Below, in pieces: positions 7,490 to 15,097 of a stretch of 22,629 bases of DNA; positions within the stretch are counted from its first letter, which is position 1, and each line of letters opens with the position of its first letter. Origin of the DNA: Paulinella micropora (Eukaryota > Cercozoa > Imbricatea > Euglyphida); NCBI GenBank assembly GCA_009731375.1, contig BJOX01000059.1:1157551-1180179 (forward strand), read 5' to 3'. The position numbers and the translations under genes are program-made. The notes below the pieces were generated by a model, which was given only the letters and a program-made list of their open reading frames with translations, did not search any database and was not told where the DNA came from.

Positions 7490-8459
7490 NNNNNNNNNNN
7501 NNNNNNNNNNNNNNNNNNNNNNNNNNNNNNNNNNNNNNNNNNNNNNNNNNNNNNNNNNNNNNNNNNNNNNNNNNNNNNNNNNNNNNNNNNNNNNNNNNNN
7601 NNNNNNNNNNNNNNNNNNNNNNNNNNNNNNNNNNNNNNNNNNNNNNNNNNNNNNNNNNNNNNNNNNNNNNNNNNNNNNNNNNNNNNNNNNNNNNNNNNNN
7701 NNNNNNNNNNNNNNNNNNNNNNNNNNNNNNNNNNNNNNNNNNNNNNNNNNNNNNNNNNNNNNNNNNNNNNNNNNNNNNNNNNNNNNNNNNNNNNNNNNNN
7801 NNNNNNNNNNNNNNNNNNNNNNNNNNNNNNNNNNNNNNNNNNNNNNNNNNNNNNNNNNNNNNNNNNNNNNNNNNNNNNNNNNNNNNNNNNNNNNNNNNNN
7901 NNNNNNNNNNNNNNNNNNNNNNNNNNNNNNNNNNNNNNNNNNNNNNNNNNNNNNNNNNNNNNNNNNNNNNNNNNNNNNNNNNNNNNNNNNNNNNNNNNNN
8001 NNNNNNNNNNNNNNNNNNNNNNNNNNNNNNNNNNNNNNNNNNNNNNNNNNNNNNNNNNNNNNNNNNNNNNNNNNNNNNNNNNNNNNNNNNNNNNNNNNNN
8101 NNNNNNNNNNNNNNNNNNNNNNNNNNNNNNNNNNNNNNNNNNNNNNNNNNNNNNNNNNNNNNNNNNNNNNNNNNNNNNNNNNNNNNNNNNNNNNNNNNNN
8201 NNNNNNNNNNNNNNNNNNNNNNNNNNNNNNNNNNNNNNNNNNNNNNNNNNNNNNNNNNNNNNNNNNNNNNNNNNNNNNNNNNNNNNNNNNNNNNNNNNNN
8301 NNNNNNNNNNNNNNNNNNNNNNNNNNNNNNNNNNNNNNNNNNNNNNNNNNNNNNNNNNNNNNNNNNNNNNNNNNNNNNNNNNNNNNNNNNNNNNNNNNNN
8401 NNNNNNNNNNNNNNNNNNNNNNNNNNNNNNNNNNNNNNNNNNNNNNNNNNNNNNNNNNN
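7490..8459. other. Assembly gap (970 N)
   Basis: Unknown bases. By comparison with the other cassette copies it should hold the end of the HMG-like gene and a copy of cassette protein A (in copy 1 that gene directly precedes protein B). Nothing can be read here, and any frame running through it is meaningless. Confidence 0.98.
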
Positions 8460-8488
8460 TCGTGACTTATCAAGTTTAATTAAGAAAG

Positions 8489-8821
8489 ATGGGCAAGCGC
8501 ACACGAGAAAGGCACGAGCGGCACACGGCCAAGAAGGCCGCCCGCAAGGACGCCCGCGCCGCCACCGAACAGCGCATAGGGCGCAGAAAGGAGGAGAGGA
8601 GGGAGCGGACCCGCGAAGGGCTGCGACAGTTCGGCGGCACTCTCAAGTCAGTCACGGGCTTTTTTGGCAAGCAGATCGACAAGGTGACTGACATCCCGAA
8701 AGAAGCGATGGACACCACCAAGCAGCTAGGCGACAACGCTGAGGGCGGCCTCAAGTCCATGGCACTGCCTTTGGCGGTCGGTGCCGCGGCGATCGGGGCC
8801 GTGATGATCCTGAAAAAATAA
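8489..8821 (+). CDS. Basic tail-anchored cassette protein B (copy 2), 110 aa
   Basis: ATG at 8489, TAA at 8819-8821. It is the same length as the copy at 4723 and identical except for three residues (E for A near 35, G for S near 50, D for N near 67), so the protein is under constraint. It has a basic N-terminal half and a hydrophobic Ala/Gly-rich C-terminal anchor ending in LKK. It directly precedes the second MCP copy. Its leader from 8460 matches the leaders of the other two copies. There is no recognised family. Confidence 0.75.
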   Translation: MGKRTRERHERHTAKKAARKDARAATEQRIGRRKEERRERTREGLRQFGGTLKSVTGFFGKQIDKVTDIPKEAMDTTKQLGDNAEGGLKSMALPLAVGAAAIGAVMILKK

Positions 8822-8837
8822 AAAAAAATCTTCTTTG
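8821..8837 (+). promoter_or_regulatory. MCP promoter motif (copy 2)
   Basis: An A-run + ATCTTCTTTG followed by TCCTTAATATTAT, nearly identical to the element before the intact MCP. It is 22 bases before the ATG at 8859. Confidence 0.5.
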
Positions 8838-8858
8838 TCCTTAATATTATCGTATACG

Positions 8859-10678
8859 ATGTCTTCCGCCACCGTCGTCGTGCCCCCTGCTAGCAAGCAG
8901 CAGAAAAGCGCCACCGGCAAGAGGGCGCGTAACGGCCAGGAGATCTTGATTGATCCCGAGCACGCTCGCGCGATCAATGCGCGCCCTTGCTGGACGCAAA
9001 CCGTGATGCCGCCCCACTGCGTCCACGGCGCTGAGCAACACCGCTTTTTTTAGCTTTATCCTCGAGAACAACCAGGCCGGTGCGATCCATGACGCGACGT
9101 TGCGCTTCAAGGTCACGTTCACGACCAGCGGCAGCCAGCCGACCGACTCGCGTGTCTTGCCTACCACTATGTGGTTCGAAAGAATTGAGTACCTCGACCG
9201 CCTGACGGGCACTGAAATCGCGCGCTACCACGGCGACATGATGCACTTGATACTCAATACGCTGCCACAAGAGGCCATCGACCAGATTGCCGACATGGTC
9301 AACATGGACCCCAAGACGGGCAAGGTCAGCGGCCGCCAGTGGGAGAACAACGCCGAGCAGTACTTTTACTTGCCGCTAGTGCACACTTGGCTGAACGGCA
9401 TGGACTTGGACCTCAGCACGCTGCGTGGCGACCTCGAAATCCGATTTTACCCGCGCGGTTCGATCTTTGTGGCGGCCCAGTCGGCAGTCAACGGCCACTC
9501 CGCGCCCGCCGTGCCTTGCACTGCCAGCTTGGGCGAGATGCGCTTCATCACGGGCTGCACGCAGCTGCCGAACGGGATGCGCCTGGGCCGGAGCGCAGAA
9601 GATGGGCAAGGTCGCCGAGCAGAAATATATCGACTTTGTGCAGTACACAGCCTAGTACTACGGCCAGCGCATCAAGGCATCCGACCGAGTCGCAATTGAT
9701 CTGGATCAATTTTCCCACCGCTCCGGCGCACTGTTTGTCTTCATCCGCAAGAGCGGCGACCAGAGTTCGTACAGCTACCTCGGCACGGACACTACTACCT
9801 ACTACCCGCAGTACACGTACGACACCACAGGGCGTTTGATGACCTACGACTCGTTTGGAGATTCGGCCACGATTGACTTGGAAGATGTCCACGAGCCCAG
9901 TCAGCTGGGTGAAGGGACCCCGATCGACGAGCGCTTTTTCCGCGAGGAGACGATGGGCCAACTAGTGCGCAGCTCCTACCTGAAGTCCAACAGCGTGTAC
10001 ATGATCCCGTTTACCAACGACCCCAAGGCCATGTTAGACGGCGTGATGGACGGCTACAAGACCTTTGGCAACCGCGAGCGCCTGGTGATCAACGCTGGCC
10101 TCGCGCCGGTAGCGTCGACCGTCACGTTCAAGTACGGGGCTTGGTACGCCAACACCGCGGTGTTTGCCCTGAACGACACCAACCGCCTGACCGTGGACTT
10201 CAAGGGAGTGACGGTGGCAGTCCTTGACATCGACTCTGACCTCACTTTCGCCAGAATTACCGACCGGCGCTACACTTCACCTGCAACTGGAGCGATGACG
10301 AACCTCAACACCCTGCTGGCTAGCTCGAGCTGGCTGCGCTCGTGCGGGGTCAAGATCAAGTTCAGCAGCACGCGAACAGGGGAGACTGCTGCCGACTGGG
10401 AGGCCAATGCGGCGATGGAGTACACCGTGTCCATCACGGACCTGAACGACCAGCCCGTGCTCTGGTCCCGCGGCGACTTCCACCAGCTGAAGCTGAAGTT
10501 CCAGCAGGCGCCGGACATATCCGCGACTACTTACAACGCCCAGGAAGAGATGGTTGTCAGCGCCACCGTGTCGGGTAGACGAGGTGTGGTCGACGGTCTA
10601 TACGATATTACGATCTATTCAGCGTACTTCAAGTACTTGCATGAAAGTAACGGTAGCCTGGAAGTGGCCTCGGTTTAA
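8859..10678 (+). pseudogene. Major capsid protein (copy 2), two frame breaks and one stop
   Basis: It aligns along its whole length to the MCP at 5097-6964. The ATG at 8859 starts a frame that hits a stop at 9051-9053 because two bases are missing near 9007-9028. The MCP frame continues from about 9031, loses two more bases near 9592-9600, and then continues to TAA 10676-10678, except for an in-frame TAG at 9653-9655 next to a small in-frame insertion. Elsewhere most differences from copy 1 are synonymous or whole-codon (a four-codon insertion near 9770, a one-codon loss near 10065). The intron of copy 1 is absent (DLEDVH is continuous near 9880). It is either a recently decayed capsid paralogue or a functional one with assembly errors. 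It follows gene B and precedes the miniprotein, as in copy 1. Confidence 0.75.
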
Positions 10679-10711
10679 ATTTTTTTAATTATTAAAGAAA
10701 GCAAAGTGAAA

Positions 10712-10843
10712 ATGGAACCGCTCGTGCTGGCGATTATCATGGTTTTCGTGGTCGGAGTGATCGGGTGCGCCTGCATCATATTCTTCCCGATCAGATGTCC
10801 GGACGAGGAGCAAATGGAGGCGCCGGCCGGTCCGGACGTGTAA
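10712..10843 (+). CDS. Membrane miniprotein (copy 2), 43 aa
   Basis: ATG at 10712, TAA at 10841-10843. One hydrophobic helix (LVLAIIMVFVVGVIGCACII) is followed by FFPIRCPDEEQMEAPAGPDV. It is homologous to the 42-residue protein at 7008 with the same architecture, though more diverged than protein B. Conservation of the frame, of the RCPDE motif and of the C-terminal PDV between copies supports a real product, probably a single-span virion membrane component. Confidence 0.7.
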   Translation: MEPLVLAIIMVFVVGVIGCACIIFFPIRCPDEEQMEAPAGPDV

Positions 10844-10860
10844 GGGTTTTTAATTAGAGA

Positions 10861-10878
10861 AAAAATAATCTTCTTTTG
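10861..10878 (+). promoter_or_regulatory. Promoter motif before HMG-like gene (copy 2)
   Basis: AAAAATAATCTTCTTTTG followed by CTCTATTATCAACAAAGGACAA, as in copy 1, before the ATG at 10915. Confidence 0.5.
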
Positions 10879-10914
10879 CTCTATTATCAACAAAGGACAA
10901 AGGCAAAACTAGAG

Positions 10915-11260
10915 ATGTCTTCCAACTGCGCGACTTGTGGACAAGCTACCGCTGCTGCTCCCACCAAGCCAGAGCGCAAACCGAGAGCGCCATCCGCGTC
11001 TAACGCGTTCTTTAAAAGTCTGTCTTTTTTCCTTTGAGAATATTGATAATATTTTCTTTGTCCAAACTTAGGAACAGATGGCCACGCCCGAGGTCAAGGC
11101 GATGGCGCACAAAAAGCGCATGGCGTACATCAGCTCGAAATGGAACCAACAGAAGGCGGCTGCTCCTGTTCCTTCTTCCGCCGCACCCCAACAGGCACAG
11201 CAATCGGCAGCGAGCGAGGCGCTCTCTGCTGGACGCCCTGCCCTCGTGCGGTCCCTCTGA
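10915..11260 (+). CDS. HMG/YABBY-like protein (copy 2), interrupted by intron-like insertion
   Basis: ATG at 10915 encodes the same start as copy 1 (CATCGQ, KPRAPSASNAFFK). The frame then runs into TGA at 11036-11038 inside an AT-rich insertion. Protein similarity resumes at 11072 with EQMATPEVKAMAHKKRM and ends at 11258-11260. The insertion 11018-11071 starts GTCTGT and ends ACTTAG. Exact GT-AG removal leaves one base too many: the AAAA at 11014-11017 would have to be AAA for the frame to join. So this is a spliced gene with a one-base error, or a gene with a genuine frameshift. The domain, if joined, is the same HMG/YABBY-like fold of about 96 residues. The 3' end overlaps the resolvase gene on the other strand. 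Confidence 0.6.
11018..11071 (+). other. Intron-like insertion in HMG-like copy 2 (54 nt)
   Basis: AT-rich, GTCTGT at the 5' end and a T-rich tract then AACTTAG at the 3' end. It is absent from the paralogue at 7209. The size is close to the 56-nt MCP intron. The join is off by one base unless the preceding A-run is one too long. Confidence 0.6.
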
Positions 11261-11774
11261 CCAGCGCACAGAAGGCAAAGCCAAAGGCGTCACTCAAGTG
11301 ATCTGACTCTGTGAGGCATTTAGTCTCGCCAGTTACATTAAAACTTTCTACGAGGTTTTGTGCCAGCACTTTGGATTGAATTTTGTACTTCCCTTTAACT
11401 CTGCCGGATATAGTCGGCGTAAGCGAGAAAAAGCAGCTGAACTTGAACGAGCTCTGATAGTAGAGTAGCTCCTTGGCGCCGAGTGCCAGCATCGTTGCGC
11501 CGGCTGCCGCTTGAATCAAGAGGTTGTCGGGGTTTGTGTTCGCCCTCCCGAAATTTTGGTCCTCGACCACGCACACATCGGCGTTGTACACTTCCTCGAT
11601 GGCGTGCAGGCACGCCGACAGGGACTTGGTCTTGAAGCTGTCAGTGTCGTCCTGTCTGGCGATGCTCAGCACGCTGGCATAAGTGACTGCGATGGCGTTG
11701 GTGCTGTTGTTTTTCTCGAGCACTACCACTCCAAGATTTCTCAGCCCCGGGTCGATTGACACGACTTTTTTCAT
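11130..11774 (-). CDS. RuvC-fold Holliday junction resolvase (poxvirus A22-like)
   Basis: I chose the ATG at 11774 (214 aa). It starts MKKVVSIDPGLRNLG, putting the first beta strand right at the N-terminus as in this family, and an AT-rich leader precedes it. An upstream ATG at 11828 would add 18 Lys-rich residues. Acidic residues fit the RuvC catalytic set: D8 (SIDPG), E71 (CVVEDQNF), and D158 and D162 (SDHLSDAF). The family cuts four-way junctions to resolve replicated concatemers before packaging. After about residue 174 the chain continues for 40 residues that are antisense to the HMG-like gene (GQGVQQRAPRS...), which looks like a tail gained at a rearrangement. The gene is convergent with the capsid cassette. 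Confidence 0.8.
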   Translation of the reverse strand: MKKVVSIDPGLRNLGVVVLEKNNSTNAIAVTYASVLSIARQDDTDSFKTKSLSACLHAIEEVYNADVCVVEDQNFGRANTNPDNLLIQAAAGATMLALGAKELLYYQSSFKFSCFFSLTPTISGRVKGKYKIQSKVLAQNLVESFNVTGETKCLTESDHLSDAFGFAFCALVRGTARGQGVQQRAPRSLPIAVPVGVRRKKEQEQPPSVGSISS

Positions 11775-11824
11775 TTTGCTTCCCTCCCTCCTCTTTGTTT
11801 TAATTACGAGAACTTTCTTTTTTT

Positions 11825-13006
11825 TCATACGTCTTCGTACCAGGACAAGCTCATATGCACGTCTGCCGTGCTGGTAGTAGTGCTAGCCGCGATACAGAGC
11901 ACTTCTCCCGGCCCAATAGCGATATTGAGCCTGCTCAGGTCCAGGCTGGCAGACGCCGAGCCACTGGCCGACACAACGCACGCGGCCGCCGCGTTGCCAG
12001 TAGACACAGTGACCAGCGAAGCGGAGTATTCGGTATTTGAGGCCGTGTCGTGGTTCGCGTAGGTCGGCGCGCTGCCGAACGTGGCTTGCGTGAGCACTCG
12101 GATGATCACGGGCTTGGTGCCAGACACGGCCGTAGCGGTCAGCAGGATCGGGAACAGCAGGTCGTTGTTAGGGAGCGCACCGATCAAGCTCTTGTTGCGG
12201 ATCACCAACACGTTCTGTTCGGTCGTGCCAATCGTCTGCACGTTGGTGCGCGCAAAATTAATGCCCAGCTGTCTCACGGGACCCTCGACCAGGACGCCGA
12301 CGCTGGCAGTGCGCACCAGGCCGCCCGCACCAGTCGTCTTGAGCCTGAATGGCAAGCTGGCGTTGGAGAGCGAAGGCGTCGTGTTGGCGCCCGCGTACTG
12401 GATCCGGTGCACTGGGACAAGCACCCCGTCCGACTGCCTCTCGACCGAGAACGTGACAGCCCCAAACCCTAGGTACTGCATCTGGATCTGAAAGATGTTG
12501 CCCTTGGCCCAGTCCTTGCGGTCCATGACGTCGTCGCCGCCCAGGCAGTTGTTCAGGATCCAGTCTTTCTGGTCGACGTAAGTGTCGACGGTCGCATTGC
12601 GGTGCAAGATCCGCAGCCTGTTGGTCCGCGTCTGGTCCTGCACAAAGAAGAAGCCGTTGTTGTCGTCGCCTAAGCCAGCCATGGCCGAATTAGCCACGTT
12701 GGCCGTGGCGGGGAACAGCGCCGTGAAGCGGCAGACGAGCCCTTGCCCCGCGCGGTACTTGCAGCGCCTGAGCGTCTCGGCCTGTGCTGCGCCGCTGAGC
12801 GACAACAGGCCGGCGGCGGTGGTCACGGAGCCAGATGTCGCAAACTTGCGCGAGTTCAGAGTGCCCGTGTAAGGGAACGTTTCCTGCACTAGCGGGGTAG
12901 ACTCCGCGACCTTGTGTTCGCCAAAGGCCGTGACCATGCTAGGAAGCGGTTTGGTCTCGACCACATCCTCCAGGCGCAGGCGCTTGTTGCCGCTGAGCGT
13001 CAGCAT
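11825..13006 (-). CDS. Virion-surface/fibre-like protein, 393 aa
   Basis: ATG at 13006, TGA at 11825-11827. The N-terminus carries a basic motif (GNKRLRLED, residues 6-14) like that of the fibre protein at 16405-19032 (GNKRRRLDG). The body is beta-rich and Ser/Thr/Ala-rich, with NGFFFVQDQTRTNRLRILHR near 115-135 and GNIFQIQMQYLGFGAVTFSVE near 178-198. The latter resembles a motif I know from phage and virus structural proteins (F-Q-x-Q-x-x-x-L-G-x-G-x-x-x-F). There is no signal peptide or TM segment. A capsid surface or attachment protein is likely but not proven. It is divergent from the penton-like gene with a 57-base shared spacer. Confidence 0.7.
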   Translation of the reverse strand: MLTLSGNKRLRLEDVVETKPLPSMVTAFGEHKVAESTPLVQETFPYTGTLNSRKFATSGSVTTAAGLLSLSGAAQAETLRRCKYRAGQGLVCRFTALFPATANVANSAMAGLGDDNNGFFFVQDQTRTNRLRILHRNATVDTYVDQKDWILNNCLGGDDVMDRKDWAKGNIFQIQMQYLGFGAVTFSVERQSDGVLVPVHRIQYAGANTTPSLSNASLPFRLKTTGAGGLVRTASVGVLVEGPVRQLGINFARTNVQTIGTTEQNVLVIRNKSLIGALPNNDLLFPILLTATAVSGTKPVIIRVLTQATFGSAPTYANHDTASNTEYSASLVTVSTGNAAAACVVSASGSASASLDLSRLNIAIGPGEVLCIAASTTTSTADVHMSLSWYEDV

Positions 13007-13063
13007 CGTTTTTTTTCCTCTTGCACTACACTAGTGACAACATTTAATTTTTTTTTCTCGGAA
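13007..13063. promoter_or_regulatory. Shared divergent promoter spacer
   Basis: This 57-base spacer between the surface-protein gene (leftward) and the penton-like gene (rightward) has T-runs at both ends, TTTTTTTTCCTCTTG near the left and TTTTTTTTTCTCGG near the right. They read as imperfect copies of the T-run + TCTT element for each direction. Confidence 0.4.
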
Positions 13064-13894
13064 ATGAGCGGCCTGCGCAACATTTCGGAGATGAACATCT
13101 TGGTCCGCAGCAAGGACCGCGACCGGGTGCAAGGCTCGGGCGATTCGGCCGAGTTCCGGCTGTCGCTGTCGGAAGCGATCCAAGGGAAGTACAAGCTTAT
13201 CTGGGCCACGATCCCGAACGCGACGTACAACATCAATTCCAAGAACAACAAGCTTTACTTAAATTCCACTGCCACCGGCGACATGACGATCACGATCCCG
13301 TCGCAAAATTATACGGGCGAGACCCTAGCCGACACGCTGCAGTCGCTTTTAATCAACGAGGGCTTTGTACAAGTAGGACAGTCGATCGGCGTTCAGTATC
13401 TCGACGCCAAGCTCAAGCTACAGTTCACGCTGTCCGCGTTAGCGGAGTTCAATATCTACACCAAGAAGGGCGAGGACAGCGCGCATGCTGTGCTGGGCGT
13501 CCCGACTTCTGCTCAATACGAGGTCTTTGTGGCGAAACCGGGCCAGGCCACCGTCTTGCCGCAAGTCGTGGCGCTAGGCCTGCCGACTTCGCTAGGCATC
13601 AAGATCAAGGAATGTTCGAGTCTGGCCTACTCGACGGGCGGCAACTACGAGGAGGTGTCAATCACGGGCACGATCTCGCGCGGCACGAAAGTGCAGTCGG
13701 GCAGCCTGATTATCCCTTTCCTCGCGTCTTCGGGGGGCTACCAGTCGTCGGCGCAGGACCGGCACGACCAGTACGTGGTGTTTCCGACGCCGACAAAGTA
13801 CTTGCACCTGCAGGTGTGCAATCCTGACACCAGGGACAAGGTAGACTTGAACGGGGCGGACTGGGAGATGCTGCTGTCGAAAGCTGGTTGCTGA
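13064..13894 (+). CDS. Penton-like minor capsid protein, 276 aa
   Basis: ATG at 13064, 58 bases after the start of the divergent neighbour; TGA at 13892-13894. The N-terminal pattern is NILVRSKDRDRVQGSGDSAEF, then a strand EAIQGKYKLIWATIPNATYN and a later TITIPSQNYTGETLADTLQSLL. This is the layout I associate with penton/minor capsid proteins of polinton-like viruses, virophages and some nucleocytoviruses: a conserved S-x-D-R start, a 'K-Y-x-L...P-N-x-x-Y-N' strand, then I-x-x-P-x-x-x-Y-x-x-x-x-L. The C-terminal half is beta-rich (about 170-270). It would form the pentameric vertices together with the MCP. Its separation from the MCP cassette is unremarkable. Confidence 0.75.
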   Translation: MSGLRNISEMNILVRSKDRDRVQGSGDSAEFRLSLSEAIQGKYKLIWATIPNATYNINSKNNKLYLNSTATGDMTITIPSQNYTGETLADTLQSLLINEGFVQVGQSIGVQYLDAKLKLQFTLSALAEFNIYTKKGEDSAHAVLGVPTSAQYEVFVAKPGQATVLPQVVALGLPTSLGIKIKECSSLAYSTGGNYEEVSITGTISRGTKVQSGSLIIPFLASSGGYQSSAQDRHDQYVVFPTPTKYLHLQVCNPDTRDKVDLNGADWEMLLSKAGC

Positions 13895-13930
13895 TAGAGT
13901 GGCCGCCGGCCCAGCAATCGCACATTTTTT

Positions 13931-13945
13931 ATAAAAATCTTGTGG
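13931..13945 (+). promoter_or_regulatory. Putative promoter motif AATCTTG
   Basis: ATAAAAATCTTGTGG, 18 bases before the ATG at 13964. It matches the AATCTTG element seen before 2912 and 4148. Confidence 0.5.
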
Positions 13946-13963
13946 CCGCAGTTAAAAAGAACG

Positions 13964-14638
13964 ATGGACGAGGATAAAATCCTGGCGATGCGGTCGCAGT
14001 CGAGCGACAATCATGACTCTGACGACAGCGACGTCAAGCGAGAGGAAGAGAAGTGGTCTTCGAGGCATGAGCAATATTTTGCCAGCGTAGTGGACGAGTG
14101 TGCCCTGCACGCGCGCCTCAACAACTCGGCCGGCTACTACTACTACAACCGTTTTCTGTTGTTTGGTTTGCTGTCTACAATCGTGCCGGCGATCTGTTCC
14201 GTTATCGTGGGAAATTTCGGCTTCAAGGCGTGTGAAGCGGGCCGGGCGGGCTACGACTGGGTCAGCGTGACCTGCCTGATCGTAGTAGCTATCGTCTCCG
14301 GCACCAACAGCTTTTTCAACTTTGGGCAGAAAGCAGAGCGCCACTTCTCCTGCGAGATCCTCTTTGAAATGGTCAAGAACGAACTCTCGGTCGAGATGGC
14401 CAAGAAGAGGCGCTTTAGGCTGGCGGCGGACGTGCTGTTGGTCAAGATCACCATGGCCCTGGAGAAAGTGCGTTCGAACGAGCAAGTTATACCGGGCGTG
14501 GTGCTGTGGGCGCACCGCCTGGACCGCGAGAAGCTGGCCAAAGCGCGCGCGCAGATGGTGACGAGCGGCGAGCCGGTCAGGATCCACCACGGCACGCCCG
14601 TGACGCTGGGCAGGCACTTGATCCCGATGCCTACTTAG
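13964..14638 (+). CDS. SLATT-like two-TM protein, 224 aa
   Basis: ATG at 13964, chosen because it follows the AATCTTG element; TAG at 14636-14638. Residues 1-30 are acidic and disordered. A first helix (about 30-60) leads to TM1 at about 62-84 (FLLFGLLSTIVPAICSVIVG) and TM2 at about 98-116 (WVSVTCLIVVAIVSGTNSFF). NFGQKAERHFSCEILFEMVKNE follows, a charged helix. The order helix-TM-TM-helix with FNFGQKAERHF after TM2 is typical of SLATT domains, which act as membrane effectors in bacterial defence and also occur in giant viruses without known function. Here it could be a pore-forming or membrane-shaping virion or host-manipulation protein. The SLATT call is by eye. Confidence 0.65.
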   Translation: MDEDKILAMRSQSSDNHDSDDSDVKREEEKWSSRHEQYFASVVDECALHARLNNSAGYYYYNRFLLFGLLSTIVPAICSVIVGNFGFKACEAGRAGYDWVSVTCLIVVAIVSGTNSFFNFGQKAERHFSCEILFEMVKNELSVEMAKKRRFRLAADVLLVKITMALEKVRSNEQVIPGVVLWAHRLDREKLAKARAQMVTSGEPVRIHHGTPVTLGRHLIPMPT

Positions 14639-14982
14639 CTGATAGTGCAGACCTTGGGACACAGCTCGCAGCAGTTGGTAGCGAGGGCGGCCTTCACGAG
14701 CTCCCAGATGACATCGACCACGGGCGGGATGAGCTTGTCCACGTTGTCGTCGGGACACAAGTCCACGAGCACGGCCACGAGGATCTGCTTCTTCTCCTCG
14801 CCCGTGTGGTTAGTATAGAGAGCAAGGTACTTGACCCCGTGGACAATGAGCTGCGGCACGCTCTGCCAGCTGAAATCGCTGTAGCTGCGCTTGAGCTCGA
14901 GTGCGAGCTCGTGCGAGGTTACAGTGATGGACTCCTGCGACGAGGGCATCAGCCGTTGTTCGGTCTTACGTCTTTGCAACAT
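14635..14982 (-). CDS. Small helical protein, 115 aa, unrecognised
   Basis: I chose the ATG at 14982 (MLQRRKTEQRLMPSSQ). The frame extends upstream to 15156, but that part lies in the AT-rich spacer and the reductase start. The stop (14635-14637) overlaps the SLATT gene's stop on the other strand. The protein is predicted all-helical: TSHELALELKRSYSDF, KKQILVAVLVDLC, IPPVVDVIWELVKAAL, then a Cys-rich end (NCCELCPKVC). The plan 'KKQxLVxxxLxxL...hPxxhDxhxxLVKA' reminds me of small conserved proteins of large DNA viruses, but I cannot name a family. It is divergent from the reductase gene. Confidence 0.6.
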   Translation of the reverse strand: MLQRRKTEQRLMPSSQESITVTSHELALELKRSYSDFSWQSVPQLIVHGVKYLALYTNHTGEEKKQILVAVLVDLCPDDNVDKLIPPVVDVIWELVKAALATNCCELCPKVCTIS

Positions 14983-15097
14983 GTTCTTTGTTGTTGTTTT
15001 GCGCCATAAGAAAAAAATATATCCTCTTTTCCCTTTTAGTATTAAAAAGAGAGTGAATGGCCTTGCTGAAACTGGACAACCGGCAGCTGAACGAATT
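14983..15097. promoter_or_regulatory. Divergent spacer between helical protein and RNR small subunit
   Basis: AT-rich, with A-runs and TATATCCTCTTTTCCC in the rightward direction. It must hold promoters for both divergent genes. An ATG at 15057 here opens a short out-of-frame reading frame into the reductase gene and is probably not used. Confidence 0.35.

Noticed and set aside
7203-8504. Long open frames on both strands through the N gap
   Set aside because: They run through 970 unknown bases and have no evidential value.
11775-11828. Upstream start of the resolvase at 11828
   Set aside because: It would add a Lys-rich stretch encoded by an AT-rich leader and overlap the neighbour's stop; the family starts right at the first beta strand.
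13952-14758. Long minus-strand frame opposite the SLATT-like gene
   Set aside because: Its sequence is Arg/His-rich as expected of an antisense shadow of a GC-rich gene; the plus-strand frame has clear TM segments and a promoter motif.
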